64,000 bases of DNA from Thalassospira sp. MCCC 1A01428. GTDB taxonomy: Bacteria; Pseudomonadota; Alphaproteobacteria; Rhodospirillales; Thalassospiraceae. Position 1 is the stretch's first letter. Each line of letters starts with the position of its first letter. The position numbers and the translations under genes are program-made. Under the pieces are notes generated by a model that was given only the letters and a program-made list of their open reading frames with translations, made no database searches and was not told the DNA's origin. Below are positions 38,569 through 47,672 of the stretch, piece after piece. The stretch covers positions 23,548-87,547 of the forward strand of contig NZ_JFJZ01000019.1 of assembly GCF_002115825.1 (NCBI RefSeq), read 5' to 3'.

Positions 38569-38907
38569 TTATTGAACCTGGGCCAGCAACCATGCTGCGT
38601 AACCATCATTTATGCGCCCTACTGGCAGTTCCATAACACATGGCGTATCATAAGGATGTCTTTCAATGATGAAATCCATCAAACGTTCAGCCGTCCCCTG
38701 TCTGGTCTTCAATAGCAATACAGCTTCGTCCCCTTCCTCCACGACACCTTCCCATTCGTAAATGGCTGTCATGACCGGGAATATGTTGCCACATGCCGCC
38801 AGTTTCTGACCAACGGCTGACCGGGCAATATCCTTCCCACATTCAATGTCAGGTACGGTAACGTAGAGAATGACTATATCATCGGTTTTTTCGGGCAAAC
38901 TCGCCAT
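38569..38907 (-). CDS. cutA: Divalent cation tolerance protein CutA
   Basis: A 112-residue trimeric ferredoxin-fold protein of PII-like shape. I choose ATG 38907, which has GGAG ten bases upstream; longer in-frame ATGs at 38949 and 38961 would exceed the family length. Core motifs are CGKDIARSAVGQKLAACGNIFP and VLLLKTRQG, with WEGVVEEGDE between. CutA is linked to copper tolerance, though its true function is unclear. Confidence 0.93.
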   Translation of the reverse strand: MASLPEKTDDIVILYVTVPDIECGKDIARSAVGQKLAACGNIFPVMTAIYEWEGVVEEGDEAVLLLKTRQGTAERLMDFIIERHPYDTPCVMELPVGRINDGYAAWLLAQVQ

Positions 38908-39003
38908 GCCGGTTGCTCCTGTTTCAAATATCAGCGAAACTTTTGTCATAGACGCCAGCAAAGATCGTACGGCTTACAATCATGCGGAACAGGGAAGTTT
39001 AAC

Positions 39004-39251
39004 ATGCCCTCCTCCAAGGCTGCAAAACCGACCAACAGTCAATATCACTGGCTTCAGCGCGGATTGACCCAACCCGGTGGTAATTGCCCCTGTTTGATGA
39101 AAATGGCCGCCAGATACCTGCTAAAACCGTGCAGGCCTGCATCAGGCATGGCTGGGCTGAGCCATGGTTTGCCAATCCGTTAAAGCCTGATTGGCTGGTG
39201 TGTAAACTTACACAGGCCGGATGCAAGATCGCCAAAGGGGACGCACCATAA
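39004..39251 (+). pseudogene. Frameshifted small conserved-type gene (about 82 codons)
   Basis: An ATG at 39004 with GGGAAG upstream opens a frame that reads YHWLQRGLTQPGG and then loses its sense. At about 39082 the good reading moves to the next frame: LPLFDENGRQI, then GWAEPWFANPLKPDWLVC and KLTQAG to a TAA at 39249. The join GGT-GGT-AA-TTG-CCC is one base short of an AAN codon, so a single-base deletion explains it. The restored protein resembles a short conserved alphaproteobacterial family of unknown function that I recall only loosely. It could be a real pseudogene or a sequencing error. Confidence 0.7.
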
Positions 39252-39322
39252 AGTGTTGCCGTTACCCCGGAAAATGAATGATCGTTACATTTGACGGCGA
39301 ATGTTCCGGTTGATTTGAACAT

Positions 39323-39354
39323 AAAAAAAACCCGCCCCGAGATCTTGGGCAGGT
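39323..39354 (-). terminator. Terminator after tRNA-Pro
   Basis: On the minus strand ACCTGCCC pairs with GGGCGGGT (one G-U pair) around a short loop, followed by eight Us. It ends the plsX-fabH-ihfA-merR-tRNA-Pro stretch. Confidence 0.85.
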
Positions 39355-39386
39355 AATTGATCTGTAATGATAGTTCAGAAAGATAT

Positions 39387-39463
39387 TGGTCGGAGCGAGA
39401 GGATTCGAACCTCCGACCCCCTGCACCCCATGCAGGTGCGCTACCAGGCTGCGCCACGCTCCG
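39387..39463 (-). tRNA. tRNA-Pro (GGG)
   Basis: A 77-base tRNA with acceptor stem CGGAGCG/CGCTCCG, D-loop CAGCCTGGTAGCGC, anticodon stem CCTGC/GCAGG around the loop ATGGGGT (anticodon GGG, reading CCC), T-arm GGTTCGAATCC and an encoded CCA end. It lies after the MerR-type regulator on the same strand, a typical alphaproteobacterial position. Confidence 0.96.
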
Positions 39464-39528
39464 ACCGATGTGCGCCTTGCGGCGCGGACAGATACATAGC
39501 CCTGCCACGCCCAAGACGCAAATGATTT

Positions 39529-40038
39529 TTATGGATTTTTTTGCACTTTCTCAAGTGCTGTCCGCAAAAGCGATTGAAGCCCTTCCAATTCGCCCAGAAG
39601 GTTCACAAGTGCATCCCGATCAATGCCTGCATTGGCAGAATCCAAAGCAACATCAGCATTATCAGCCAAAGGTGATGTTTCCACGCTCGCCGGACGCGAC
39701 TCATCTGTCTGATTATTTTCAACCAACGGAAATGACGACGCCCCTTCAGGCAAAGTACCGCCATTTTGTGCAATCAGTTTCTGCACACCTTTAATGGTGT
39801 AACCCTGATCATGCAAAAGTGCGCGAATACCTTGCAGGAATTCGATATCATCAGGCCGATAATAACGTCGCCCCCCTGCCCGTTTCATGGGTTTGATTTG
39901 TGGAAATTTCTGTTCCCAAAAACGCAAAACGTGTTGCTGCAACCCTAATTCGGTTGCAGCCTCGCTAATTGTCCTGAAAGCAGAGTCAGATTTTATGGTA
40001 CGGCGATTTTTCGCCGTTTCCCCCAGTTCATTTTTCAT
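39529..40038 (-). CDS. MerR family transcriptional regulator
   Basis: A 169-residue regulator. The MerR winged helix reads [25 protein letters not shown], then [18 protein letters not shown] and a helix to about residue 95. The C-terminal part (about 95-169) is acidic and Ser/Ala-rich with a final short coiled coil, with no metal-binding cysteines. It is co-oriented with ihfA (20 bases upstream), an arrangement common in this class. Its targets are unknown. Confidence 0.88.
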   Translation of the reverse strand: MKNELGETAKNRRTIKSDSAFRTISEAATELGLQQHVLRFWEQKFPQIKPMKRAGGRRYYRPDDIEFLQGIRALLHDQGYTIKGVQKLIAQNGGTLPEGASSFPLVENNQTDESRPASVETSPLADNADVALDSANAGIDRDALVNLLGELEGLQSLLRTALEKVQKNP

Positions 40039-40057
40039 TGATCGCGCTTATTCGTAA

Positions 40058-40348
40058 TTATGCGTTAATGCGCGATTTAAGAACCTGTGATGGCCGGAAA
40101 ACCAACACTTTACGCGGCAATATCGGTACTTCTTCGCCCGTCTTGGGGTTTCGGCCAATCCGTTCCCCCTTGCTGCGGACAGAAAAACTGCCGAACGACG
40201 ATATTTTTACAACTTCATCCCGAATCAACGCACCAGAAATTTCATCAAGAACTGTTTCCAGCAACTGGGCAGATTCGTTACGCGAAAGGCCGACTTCCTG
40301 ATAGACCGCTTCGGCTAGATCGGCGCGGGTAACCGTTGTTTCCGACAT
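40058..40348 (-). CDS. ihfA: Integration host factor subunit alpha
   Basis: A 96-residue HU/IHF-family DNA-bending protein. It has [20 protein letters not shown], the [17 protein letters not shown] sheet, and the DNA-arm motif [12 protein letters not shown] typical of IHF-alpha. The start at 40348 has a strong GAGGAGG site; an upstream in-frame ATG at 40384 would add 12 unrelated residues. It acts with IhfB, and sigma-54 promoters driven by NtrC often need it. Confidence 0.95.
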   Translation of the reverse strand: MSETTVTRADLAEAVYQEVGLSRNESAQLLETVLDEISGALIRDEVVKISSFGSFSVRSKGERIGRNPKTGEEVPILPRKVLVFRPSQVLKSRINA

Positions 40349-40525
40349 GCAGACCGCCTCCTCATAACAGGGCAATGAACACAAGGTTATAGTTGGTGGC
40401 TAAACCAGTCAATATCAATAGGATACACGCGATTGTGGCGGAAAGTTGCACTTTTTAGGCCAAATCATTGATTCTCAATAATTTTTACCAAAACGAACAA
40501 TTTTTCAAGCTAAAATCAACAAATC

Positions 40526-41497
40526 TTACCAGCGCACCAGCGACGCGCCCCAGGTGAAACCGCCACCCATTGCTTCCAGAACAACAATATCGCCACGCTT
40601 AATACGACCATCATGCACGGCTTCACTTAACGCAAGCGGAATTGACGCCGCCGATGTATTGGCGTGACGATCTACCGTCACCACCACACGATCGGGTGAA
40701 ATACCAAACTTGCGCGCCGTACCATCAAGAATACGCTGATTGGCCTGATGGGGTACCAGCCAGTTAATCTGGTCGGCGGTAATACCTGTATCATCAAGAA
40801 CTTCGCGAATAACAGATGCAAGGTTGGTAACGGCATGGCGAAAAACTTCGCGGCCTTCCATGCGCAGGTGACCAACCGTTTGCGTTGACGACGGCCCGCC
40901 ATCAACATGCAGCAATTCATATTTGCTGCCATCTGAATGTAGACGCGACGCCAGAATGCCCTGATCTTCGACAGTACCGGTCCCTTCGTGGGCCTGTACA
41001 ATAACAGCACCCGCCCCGTCACCAAACAAAACGCAGGTGCTGCGGTCTTCCCAATCAAGAATACGCGAAAACGTTTCTGCCCCGATAACCAGCACCGTTT
41101 TTGCCTGACGGTTGCGGATATACATATCCGCGGTGGTCAGAGCATAAATAAAGCCCGAGCATACCGCCTGCATATCAAAAGCAAAGCCTGTGACCCCCAA
41201 CCGCTGTTGAACCTTGGTTGCTGTTGCCGGGAACGTGTTATCAGGCGTCGCCGTTGCAACAATAATCATATCGATATCGGCAGCGGTGACATTGGCATGT
41301 GCCATAGCCTGCACAGCAGCATGGTATGCAAGATCACTGGTCATTTCGTCTTTGGCGGCAATATGGCGCTGGCGGATACCCGTTCGTGCCACAATCCATT
41401 CATCAGTCGTATCTACGCGCCGGGATAATTCTTCATTGGTCAGGACTGTCGAAGGAAGGTAGGAACCGCAACCGATGATGCGTGAACGAACTGTCAT
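40526..41497 (-). CDS. fabH: Beta-ketoacyl-ACP synthase III
   Basis: A 323-residue condensing enzyme that starts fatty-acid synthesis from acetyl-CoA and malonyl-ACP. The catalytic cysteine is Cys113 in [12 protein letters not shown], with His in [10 protein letters not shown] and Asn in RHANTSAAS. It follows plsX with 40 bases between, the normal fatty-acid/phospholipid gene order. Confidence 0.97.
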   Translation of the reverse strand: MTVRSRIIGCGSYLPSTVLTNEELSRRVDTTDEWIVARTGIRQRHIAAKDEMTSDLAYHAAVQAMAHANVTAADIDMIIVATATPDNTFPATATKVQQRLGVTGFAFDMQAVCSGFIYALTTADMYIRNRQAKTVLVIGAETFSRILDWEDRSTCVLFGDGAGAVIVQAHEGTGTVEDQGILASRLHSDGSKYELLHVDGGPSSTQTVGHLRMEGREVFRHAVTNLASVIREVLDDTGITADQINWLVPHQANQRILDGTARKFGISPDRVVVTVDRHANTSAASIPLALSEAVHDGRIKRGDIVVLEAMGGGFTWGASLVRW

Positions 41498-41537
41498 GAT
41501 AAGGAACTGCCAATATACGAAAGTTTAAACGAAGGGA

Positions 41538-42611
41538 TTATTGTGCGGTGCCTGTTGGCAAAACGTCGGCCTCGTCGGCCTGGGTCTTTGACATTTCCGC
41601 CTCGAACGATGCGATTTCTGCCTTTATCGTATCATTCAATCGATTGGCAATCAGATCATGGCAAACACCAATAGCATTGGAAAACCCAAGTGCATCCGTG
41701 CCGCCATGGCTTTTGACGGCAATACCATTCAAGCCTAGCAGCATGGCGCCATTATAACGGCGCGGGTCCATCCGTTCCCGAAACCGCTGTAGCGAACGGC
41801 GGGCCAACAGATAACCGATCTTGGCCCAAAATGAACTGCGGAACGTTTCACGCAGGAAATGCACCAGCAACCGCGCGGTTCCTTCCGCAGTTTTCAGGGC
41901 GACATTGCCGGTAAACCCGTCCGTAACAATAACGTCTACCGTGCCCTTGGCCAGATCATCACCTTCAACGAAACCGGCAAACTGGATCGGCAGGTTAATT
42001 TCGCGTAAAATCGACGCGGCCTTTTTTACCGATTCATTGCCCTTGAGTTCCTCAATACCAACATTGAGCAGCCCGACTGACGGTTTTTCAATACCAAACA
42101 AAACCCGGGCAAAAACTTCGCCCAGCAGGGCAAATTGAACAAGGTTGTCTTCATTGCATTCAATATTGGCGCCCAAATCCAGCATGATGGTTTCACCACG
42201 CTGGGTCGGCATATAAGTCGCAATGGCCGGTCGGTCGATGCCGGGCAAGGTTTTCAAAACAAACTTGGCCATTGCCATCAAAGCACCCGTATTTCCGGCC
42301 GACACAACCCCCTGTGCCTCGCCTTCCTTAACCGCATTGATAGCCAGCCGCATGCTGGAGTCCCGACGCTGACGCAAAGCCACAGAGGGCTTGTCGTCCA
42401 TCGTGACTTCCTGGGATGCATGGCGAATTTCGGTCACAGCTGCCAATTCAGGGCAATTGTCCAAAAGCGGTTTGATCCGCGTTTCATCGCCATACATTAA
42501 AAATTTTAGATGCGGCATACGTTTAAGCGCGATTTCTGCCCCCGCGACGACCATGTCGGGCGCGTGGTCTCCCCCCATCGCGTCAAGTGAAATGCGAACC
42601 TGTTCAGGCAA
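41538..42611 (-). CDS. plsX: Phosphate acyltransferase PlsX
   Basis: A 357-residue enzyme that forms acyl-phosphate from acyl-ACP for phospholipid synthesis. The N-terminal ISLDAMGGDHAPDMVV is diagnostic; GNTGALMAMAKF and VTDGFTGNVALKTAEGTA are further family motifs. The start is taken as TTG 42611, which places the diagnostic motif seven residues in and has AAGAGAA upstream. The frame is open to 42740 but that extension looks non-coding. Followed by fabH. Confidence 0.95.
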   Translation of the reverse strand: MPEQVRISLDAMGGDHAPDMVVAGAEIALKRMPHLKFLMYGDETRIKPLLDNCPELAAVTEIRHASQEVTMDDKPSVALRQRRDSSMRLAINAVKEGEAQGVVSAGNTGALMAMAKFVLKTLPGIDRPAIATYMPTQRGETIMLDLGANIECNEDNLVQFALLGEVFARVLFGIEKPSVGLLNVGIEELKGNESVKKAASILREINLPIQFAGFVEGDDLAKGTVDVIVTDGFTGNVALKTAEGTARLLVHFLRETFRSSFWAKIGYLLARRSLQRFRERMDPRRYNGAMLLGLNGIAVKSHGGTDALGFSNAIGVCHDLIANRLNDTIKAEIASFEAEMSKTQADEADVLPTGTAQ

Positions 42612-42758
42612 TGTATTCTCTTGTCGTTGTTTTAAACATTTATGCAGGAAAACGTAACCGCCGCGAAACCGGTTTGCGCCGCGGTTCAGCGAGATACGCC
42701 CGGAAAGCCCGTAATTACCGGAAATTCCGGTTCGGCACAAGGTAAAGCATAAGAATGC

Positions 42759-43331
42759 CTAGTTCTTGTTTTCCAGCTTATCTTTAAGACCGGCGAGTTT
42801 TGCAAACGGATTTGGCTTTTCTTCGGGCTCTTCTTCCTCGACAAATTCCTCGATATCAACGCCTTCCTTGCGCGGATACGGATCCATCGAAATTGCCAAA
42901 AACTGGGCCGCTACTTCACCAAGATCGACAATACCATCTGTAAGGGGTTCTGGCTGATCCAAAAGAGCCATCAGCTCGTCTTCACTTAACCCTTCAAGGT
43001 CATCCGCAGTTGATGGCAAGCTGTCTTCACTAACATGGGGTGAATAAAGCACCTCGATCTCGTCATCAACAACTTCAGGAACGGGATCCAGTGTTACCAC
43101 ACACCGCTGTGTAATTTCAGCGTGCAGTGGGCCACGCACTGTTACTTCGCCGTTGCCGGCCAGTTGCACGGTCAGTTTGGCAACCAGTTTTTCAATACTT
43201 GCCAGCTCAAACCGGTCAGCCAGGGCTGCGCGTTCTGCTGCACTGGCATCAATTTCAATGGTCGTCTTTTTTGCGGTCAGTTCCTGCACTTTAACAATGC
43301 GCGAAAATTCCGGCGTCAGATTATCAGGCAT
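42759..43331 (-). CDS. YceD family protein (DUF177)
   Basis: A 190-residue acidic protein of the YceD/DUF177 family, linked to 23S rRNA or ribosome accumulation. The core reads VRGPLHAEITQRCVVTLDPV, and the conserved VDLGEVAAQFLAISMDPYPR near residue 140 is diagnostic. A long acidic tail (DIEEFVEEEEPEEKPNPF) follows. ATG 43331 has an AGAG site. In many bacteria rpmF follows this gene; here plsX does. Confidence 0.88.
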   Translation of the reverse strand: MPDNLTPEFSRIVKVQELTAKKTTIEIDASAAERAALADRFELASIEKLVAKLTVQLAGNGEVTVRGPLHAEITQRCVVTLDPVPEVVDDEIEVLYSPHVSEDSLPSTADDLEGLSEDELMALLDQPEPLTDGIVDLGEVAAQFLAISMDPYPRKEGVDIEEFVEEEEPEEKPNPFAKLAGLKDKLENKN

Positions 43332-43356
43332 AGATAAGCTCTTTTGTTTTCGGTTT

Positions 43357-43908
43357 TTACAGTCCGGTCGCATCATATTCATATGGCGGTGCCGGAAAAG
43401 AAACTTCACCCCGCATCAACTCGGCATCGCCCAAAGTGGCAAGATGATCGATCGAGGCATAAATATATGACGTCATGGCAGCAATTTGCCCGCTCGTAAC
43501 ATTGGTATCGGCAAACAGGTTACGATCCAGTGCTGCCGCCAGCGTGGATTCCCCGGCACCAACGCCTTCTTCATAGGCAACGATGCGTCCGTGATAGGAT
43601 TCCGACATTTTGCGAATACGTTTCAGGATTCCAACATCCCCAATTCCCATTTCGCGCATGTTCTGATCCAGGTCCGCAAACATCACGTCAAAGACCTGCT
43701 GGGCAAGTTCTTTTTGTGCAGGGCTGCTTTTCAATCGGCGAAACAACATAAAGGCATGAACCAAAATCAGGTCAAAACGGCCTTCTTTTGTATCGGCAAC
43801 GCCCCCTTGCACATAAAAAGCCGGCTGGCGCGCCTGGGTTACCAAAGCCGTATATAATGCAAAGGCCGCATCATGAATTTTGCCTTTTTTTGTTAACCAG
43901 CCAAACAA
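43357..43908 (-). CDS. Ubiquinol-cytochrome c chaperone (CBP3 family)
   Basis: A 183-residue protein of the CBP3/UQCC1 family, needed for assembly of cytochrome b in complex III in mitochondria. It carries the family pattern AFALYTALVTQARQPAFYV and FDLILVHAFMLFRRL. I choose TTG 43908 because AAGGAG lies seven bases upstream; the longer frame from TTG 43944 lacks a site. It lies 25 bases before the DUF177 gene. The bacterial role is inferred from homologues. Confidence 0.88.
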   Translation of the reverse strand: MFGWLTKKGKIHDAAFALYTALVTQARQPAFYVQGGVADTKEGRFDLILVHAFMLFRRLKSSPAQKELAQQVFDVMFADLDQNMREMGIGDVGILKRIRKMSESYHGRIVAYEEGVGAGESTLAAALDRNLFADTNVTSGQIAAMTSYIYASIDHLATLGDAELMRGEVSFPAPPYEYDATGL

Positions 43909-44070
43909 CTTACCACTCCTTCGTTGACATTCGCGCCATGGCAAGCAGAATGCCCTAAATTTCCTGGGGCGCTGTGTCCCGTTTATTGCCCGGCAATATC
44001 ATGCGCCCCGCGCTGAAACTCAAGGCAATTCATTTAAGACGTTAACAAGCGGATCGTTCCGGTGGGTTCA

Positions 44071-44523
44071 ATGCATTCAAGAATAAAGCGCTTCACCTTT
44101 ATCGTTATCACCGGTTTCACCGCCGCGTGGCTGGCTGCGTGCAGCCCGCAAATTGCCAATCGTGGTAATTTGCCCGAACCAGAAGACCTGGATCAAATTA
44201 AAATTGGTCAGTCAACCAAAGGCGATGTGACCGATCTTCTTGGGACCCCCTCAAGCATCGCAACGTTTGACCCGAATGTCTGGCTCTACATCTCGCGTCA
44301 GGTTGAAACCCTTGCTTTCTTTAAACCTGACGTCACCAAGCAGGAAGTGGTTGTTATCAGTTTTGATACTGCCAACCGCGTTGATCTGGTCAAACAGTAT
44401 CATCTTGAAGATGGTAAACCGGTTGAACCAACGGATCGGGTTACGCCGACAGCGGGCCGCGAACTGACGATCCTGCAACAGCTGTTTGGTAACCTTGGCC
44501 GCTTTACCGATACCGAAAAATAA
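44071..44523 (+). CDS. bamE: Outer membrane assembly lipoprotein BamE
   Basis: A 150-residue lipoprotein of the BAM complex. The signal peptide ends in the lipobox LAAC, followed by the BamE/SmpA domain: IKIGQSTKGDVTDLLGTPS, WLYISRQVETLAFF and VVVISFD. ATG 44071 has GGTGGG five bases upstream; a GTG at 44062 is possible. It is divergent from the CBP3-type gene and convergent with thiL. Confidence 0.95.
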   Translation: MHSRIKRFTFIVITGFTAAWLAACSPQIANRGNLPEPEDLDQIKIGQSTKGDVTDLLGTPSSIATFDPNVWLYISRQVETLAFFKPDVTKQEVVVISFDTANRVDLVKQYHLEDGKPVEPTDRVTPTAGRELTILQQLFGNLGRFTDTEK

Positions 44524-44559
44524 TCGGTGTGGCCCTACAAAACAGTTTAACTATCCTGA

Positions 44560-45540
44560 TTATGTATTTGAAAAATGGTCGAACCCACCTTTGGTGAGTT
44601 CGGCCATTTTGCCATTCAGGTCCTGCATTAAGATATCATCGACACGATCGGTAACAGTCCCGATCACGGTTACATCAGCCCCCAGCCGGGCGATTTGAGC
44701 AGCCGGACCACACAGCAATAATTCATAATCATCACCGCCAGCCAAAATACTTTGCCAGTTCCCGGAATCCTGCAAAACAGCGGCCCTGGCACTGTCTGAC
44801 AGCGGTATCCGGTTTTGTTGTAAAATCATCCCAACGCCCGATGCCCCGGCAATTTTGCGAATATCACCAGCAAGACCATCTGAAATATCCATTGCGGCCA
44901 GGCGTGTTTCCAATGCCGCCGCATTCATGCCAATGTCCAGCCGTGGCTGTGGCACCCAGTAGCGATCTGTTAAAAAAGCGTGATGCGATATGTTTTTCAG
45001 ATCCAGCCTGTTTTGTAATACTGCCAGCCCCAAAGCAGAATCGCCCAGCGTTCCGGTCACCGCAACCACGTCACCCGGGCGCGCCTGATCACGCTTTAAC
45101 GCGCGCCCCGGGGCGATTTCGCCCAGTGCCGTTAAACTGAAGAATGTCGGGCCAGGAGTCGATACCGTATCACCGCCCAGCAAATCGACCTGCCAATGAA
45201 GGCAGTCTTCGCCAAAAGCCCTGGCAAAGGCGACAATCCATTCTTCGGGAAGATCACGATTATACCCCGCCGCCAGTACAACCCCGACCGGCCGCGCGCC
45301 CATTGCCGCAAGATCAGACAAGTTAACCCGCAAAACCTTGCGCGCAACAGTTACAGGATCATCTTCGGCACGAAAATGCACATCAGCAACCAGCGCATCG
45401 CAAGTTACGACGTTATCCGTCCCTGGTGTCTGACTGAAAATGGCGGCATCATCGGTTAACCCCAACGATGCCGCCGAACGGCTGGCAATAGGCGTAAAAT
45501 AACGCGCGATCAGTTCAAATTCACCCGACCGCTTTGCCAT
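44560..45540 (-). CDS. thiL: Thiamine-monophosphate kinase
   Basis: A 326-residue enzyme making thiamine pyrophosphate from thiamine monophosphate. Motifs are LGLTDDAAIF, VTCDALVADVHFR, the NLSDLAAMGARPVGVVLA glycine-rich region, and AGGDDYELLLCGP. It is the last gene of the rib/nusB operon, one base downstream of nusB's stop, matching the usual nusB-thiL pair. Confidence 0.96.
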   Translation of the reverse strand: MAKRSGEFELIARYFTPIASRSAASLGLTDDAAIFSQTPGTDNVVTCDALVADVHFRAEDDPVTVARKVLRVNLSDLAAMGARPVGVVLAAGYNRDLPEEWIVAFARAFGEDCLHWQVDLLGGDTVSTPGPTFFSLTALGEIAPGRALKRDQARPGDVVAVTGTLGDSALGLAVLQNRLDLKNISHHAFLTDRYWVPQPRLDIGMNAAALETRLAAMDISDGLAGDIRKIAGASGVGMILQQNRIPLSDSARAAVLQDSGNWQSILAGGDDYELLLCGPAAQIARLGADVTVIGTVTDRVDDILMQDLNGKMAELTKGGFDHFSNT

Positions 45541-45541
45541 A

Positions 45542-46039
45542 TCAATCCTTGTTGGCCTCTAGCGGGCGCAAAGCTTTGCCAATACGGTCCAGAACCGCAT
45601 TGACCAGGCGAGGTTCATTTTCATCAAAAAATGAATGGGCCGCATCAACATATTCGGTAATCACGACGCGCATCGGAACATCCTCACGCATCATAAGTTC
45701 ATAGGTGCCTGCACGCATGATGCTGCGCAAAACGGATTCAAGACGTTTAACCGTCCAGCCTTTTTCCAGGGCTCCGTCTATCAGGCCGTCGATATCAGGC
45801 AGGCGATTTTCCACACCCTGAACCAGATCGGCGAAAAAACCGCGATCAGGATCGATAAGATTTTCGTTTGGCTCGTCAATATCGCGCTGACCCAGGCCAT
45901 CAAGCCGGAATTCGGAATATTCCTGAACAACACGCCCGGCCGCGACTTGCGACACATCGGCCTGATACAGCGCCTGAATAGCAGCAAAACGGGCAGCACT
46001 ACGCCGTTGGGCGATTGAAGGTTTGGATTTGTCGGTCAT
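45542..46039 (-). CDS. nusB: Transcription antitermination protein NusB
   Basis: A 165-residue RNA-binding protein needed for rRNA antitermination. It begins RRSAARFAAIQALYQADV and has the conserved LESVLRSIMRAGTYELM and VITEYVDAAHSFFDENEPRLVNAVLD motifs. Its ATG shares one base with the ribH stop, so the operon is tightly packed. Confidence 0.96.
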   Translation of the reverse strand: MTDKSKPSIAQRRSAARFAAIQALYQADVSQVAAGRVVQEYSEFRLDGLGQRDIDEPNENLIDPDRGFFADLVQGVENRLPDIDGLIDGALEKGWTVKRLESVLRSIMRAGTYELMMREDVPMRVVITEYVDAAHSFFDENEPRLVNAVLDRIGKALRPLEANKD

Positions 46040-46509
46040 TACTTGTGATGTATTCCAAAATGGTTTTGAACTTCGATCATACGCAAAACTGCCGTCGCAG
46101 CCTCGCCGCCTTTGTTCTTTTCGTCTGCACGTGCGCGCGCAAGCGCCTGGGCCTCATTTTCAACGGTCAAAATGCCATTTCCAATTGCCAGGCAATTATC
46201 AAGGCACAACTGCATTAGGGCACGATTGGCTTCGTTGCAAATATGTTCATAATGCGTTGTCTCGCCGCGAATAACACAACCAAGCGCCAAGTATCCATCA
46301 TAACGCGGCCCGGTTGCGAGTTCGTTCATCGATTGCACTGCATAACGGATGGCAATCGGCACCTCAAAGGCACCACTTACCGACAAACGGTCCCATGTTG
46401 CCCCACCCGCTTCAAGCGTGCTGGCAGCCCCTTTGACCAGATCTTCGACGATATGGGTATAATATGGCGCATCAACAATCAGGATGTGCGGGGAACTACT
46501 GCTTTTCAT
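46039..46509 (-). CDS. ribH: 6,7-dimethyl-8-ribityllumazine synthase
   Basis: A 156-residue enzyme for the penultimate riboflavin step. It shows HILIVDAPYYTHIVEDLVKG, VSGAFEVPIAIRYA and GCVIRGETTHYEHICNEANR, the usual substrate-binding segments. The start ATG 46509 has a strong GGAGG site; an ATG at 46527 lies further upstream in frame. It overlaps the end of ribBA by 4 bases. Confidence 0.96.
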   Translation of the reverse strand: MKSSSSPHILIVDAPYYTHIVEDLVKGAASTLEAGGATWDRLSVSGAFEVPIAIRYAVQSMNELATGPRYDGYLALGCVIRGETTHYEHICNEANRALMQLCLDNCLAIGNGILTVENEAQALARARADEKNKGGEAATAVLRMIEVQNHFGIHHK

Positions 46510-47666
46510 TTTACCTCCGAGACGCAAAGCGGACGCTGATCAACCAGATTAAGACCAAATCCGTCAAGCCCTACGATGTGACGTTTGGTGTTTGACAGCA
46601 GAATCATGTCTCGCACCCCCAAATCATGCAATATTTGCGCACCAACGCCGTAATCACGCAAGTCCGGTTCGACCGAGTCTGCGTCGCTAACGTCGTCCCT
46701 TAGCGCCGAACCATCACCACCGTGATGATCAATAATTCCGGCAACCGCATTTGAAAGGCTGTTGGCCCGTGCTTCGCGAATAATAACAATAACACCCCTG
46801 CCTTCCTCGGCAATGGCATTCATTGCGGCGTGCAGCTCTCCGCCTCGCCCGGTTTGGCGGTCCCCCAGGACATCATCAAGCACATTCAAGGCATGAACGC
46901 GGGTCAAAACCGGTTTTCCATCGCCAATATCGCCTTTGGTCAGGGCGATATGCTCGGCGTAATTAAGCGTATTGACGAAAAGATGCAAATCAAACGCCCC
47001 ACCATGGACGCTGTCAATCCGGGTTGTCGCCTTGCATTGAACAACTTTTTCATGCTTACGCCGATAGCGGATCAAATCGGCAATCTGCGCTATTTTCAGA
47101 TCATGTTTTTTCGCAAATTCCACCAGCTCCGGCAAACGGGCCATTTCGCCTTTGTCATTCATGATCTCGCAAATCACCCCGGACGGGTTTAATCCCGCCA
47201 GCCTGGCGATATCGACCGATGCCTCGGTATGTCCCGCACGTACCAGAACACCACCATTACGCGCGCGCAGCGGAAAAACATGCCCCGGCGTCACTATTTC
47301 GTGGCGGTCTGCAGCCGGGTCAATCGCAACGGAAATGGTCCGCGCACGATCTGGTGCGGAAATACCCGTGGTAACGCCGGTTTTTGCCTCGATCGAAACG
47401 GTAAATGCTGTTTCGTGCCGGGTGCCATTGCTGGCCGTCATCAGGGAAAGCCCCAAATGGTCACACCGGGCAGACTCCAATGCCAGACAAATCAGACCGC
47501 GCCCATGTGTTGCCATAAAATTAATGGCATTCGGGGTCGCCATTTGCGCAGGAATAACAAGGTCACCCTCATTTTCGCGGTCTTCGTCATCAACCAGAAT
47601 AAACATCCGCCCGTTTCGGGCTTCTTCAATGACGTCCTCAATAGGTGACAAATAACGATGCGGCAT
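46506..47666 (-). CDS. ribB: DHBP synthase with degenerate GTP cyclohydrolase II domain (RibBX type)
   Basis: A 386-residue protein. The N-terminal 3,4-dihydroxy-2-butanone-4-phosphate synthase domain is intact: DDEDRENEGDLVIPA, MATHGRGLICLAL, and GHTEASVDIARLAGL. The C-terminal domain (about 205-386) aligns with GTP cyclohydrolase II but lacks the three zinc cysteines: the SEC...RCDC region reads LTRVHALNVLDDVLGDRQTG, with Asn261, Thr272 and Arg274 in their place. It therefore supplies RibB activity and probably not GCH II. Such RibBX hybrids are known in proteobacteria. It sits between ribE and ribH in the operon. Confidence 0.9.
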   Translation of the reverse strand: MPHRYLSPIEDVIEEARNGRMFILVDDEDRENEGDLVIPAQMATPNAINFMATHGRGLICLALESARCDHLGLSLMTASNGTRHETAFTVSIEAKTGVTTGISAPDRARTISVAIDPAADRHEIVTPGHVFPLRARNGGVLVRAGHTEASVDIARLAGLNPSGVICEIMNDKGEMARLPELVEFAKKHDLKIAQIADLIRYRRKHEKVVQCKATTRIDSVHGGAFDLHLFVNTLNYAEHIALTKGDIGDGKPVLTRVHALNVLDDVLGDRQTGRGGELHAAMNAIAEEGRGVIVIIREARANSLSNAVAGIIDHHGGDGSALRDDVSDADSVEPDLRDYGVGAQILHDLGVRDMILLSNTKRHIVGLDGFGLNLVDQRPLCVSEVK

Positions 47667-47672
47667 TTTTGA

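Noticed and set aside
38999..39514. 171-codon minus-strand frame covering tRNA-Pro and the frameshifted gene
   Set aside because: It runs antisense through the tRNA and the coding-like plus-strand frames, so it is a shadow.
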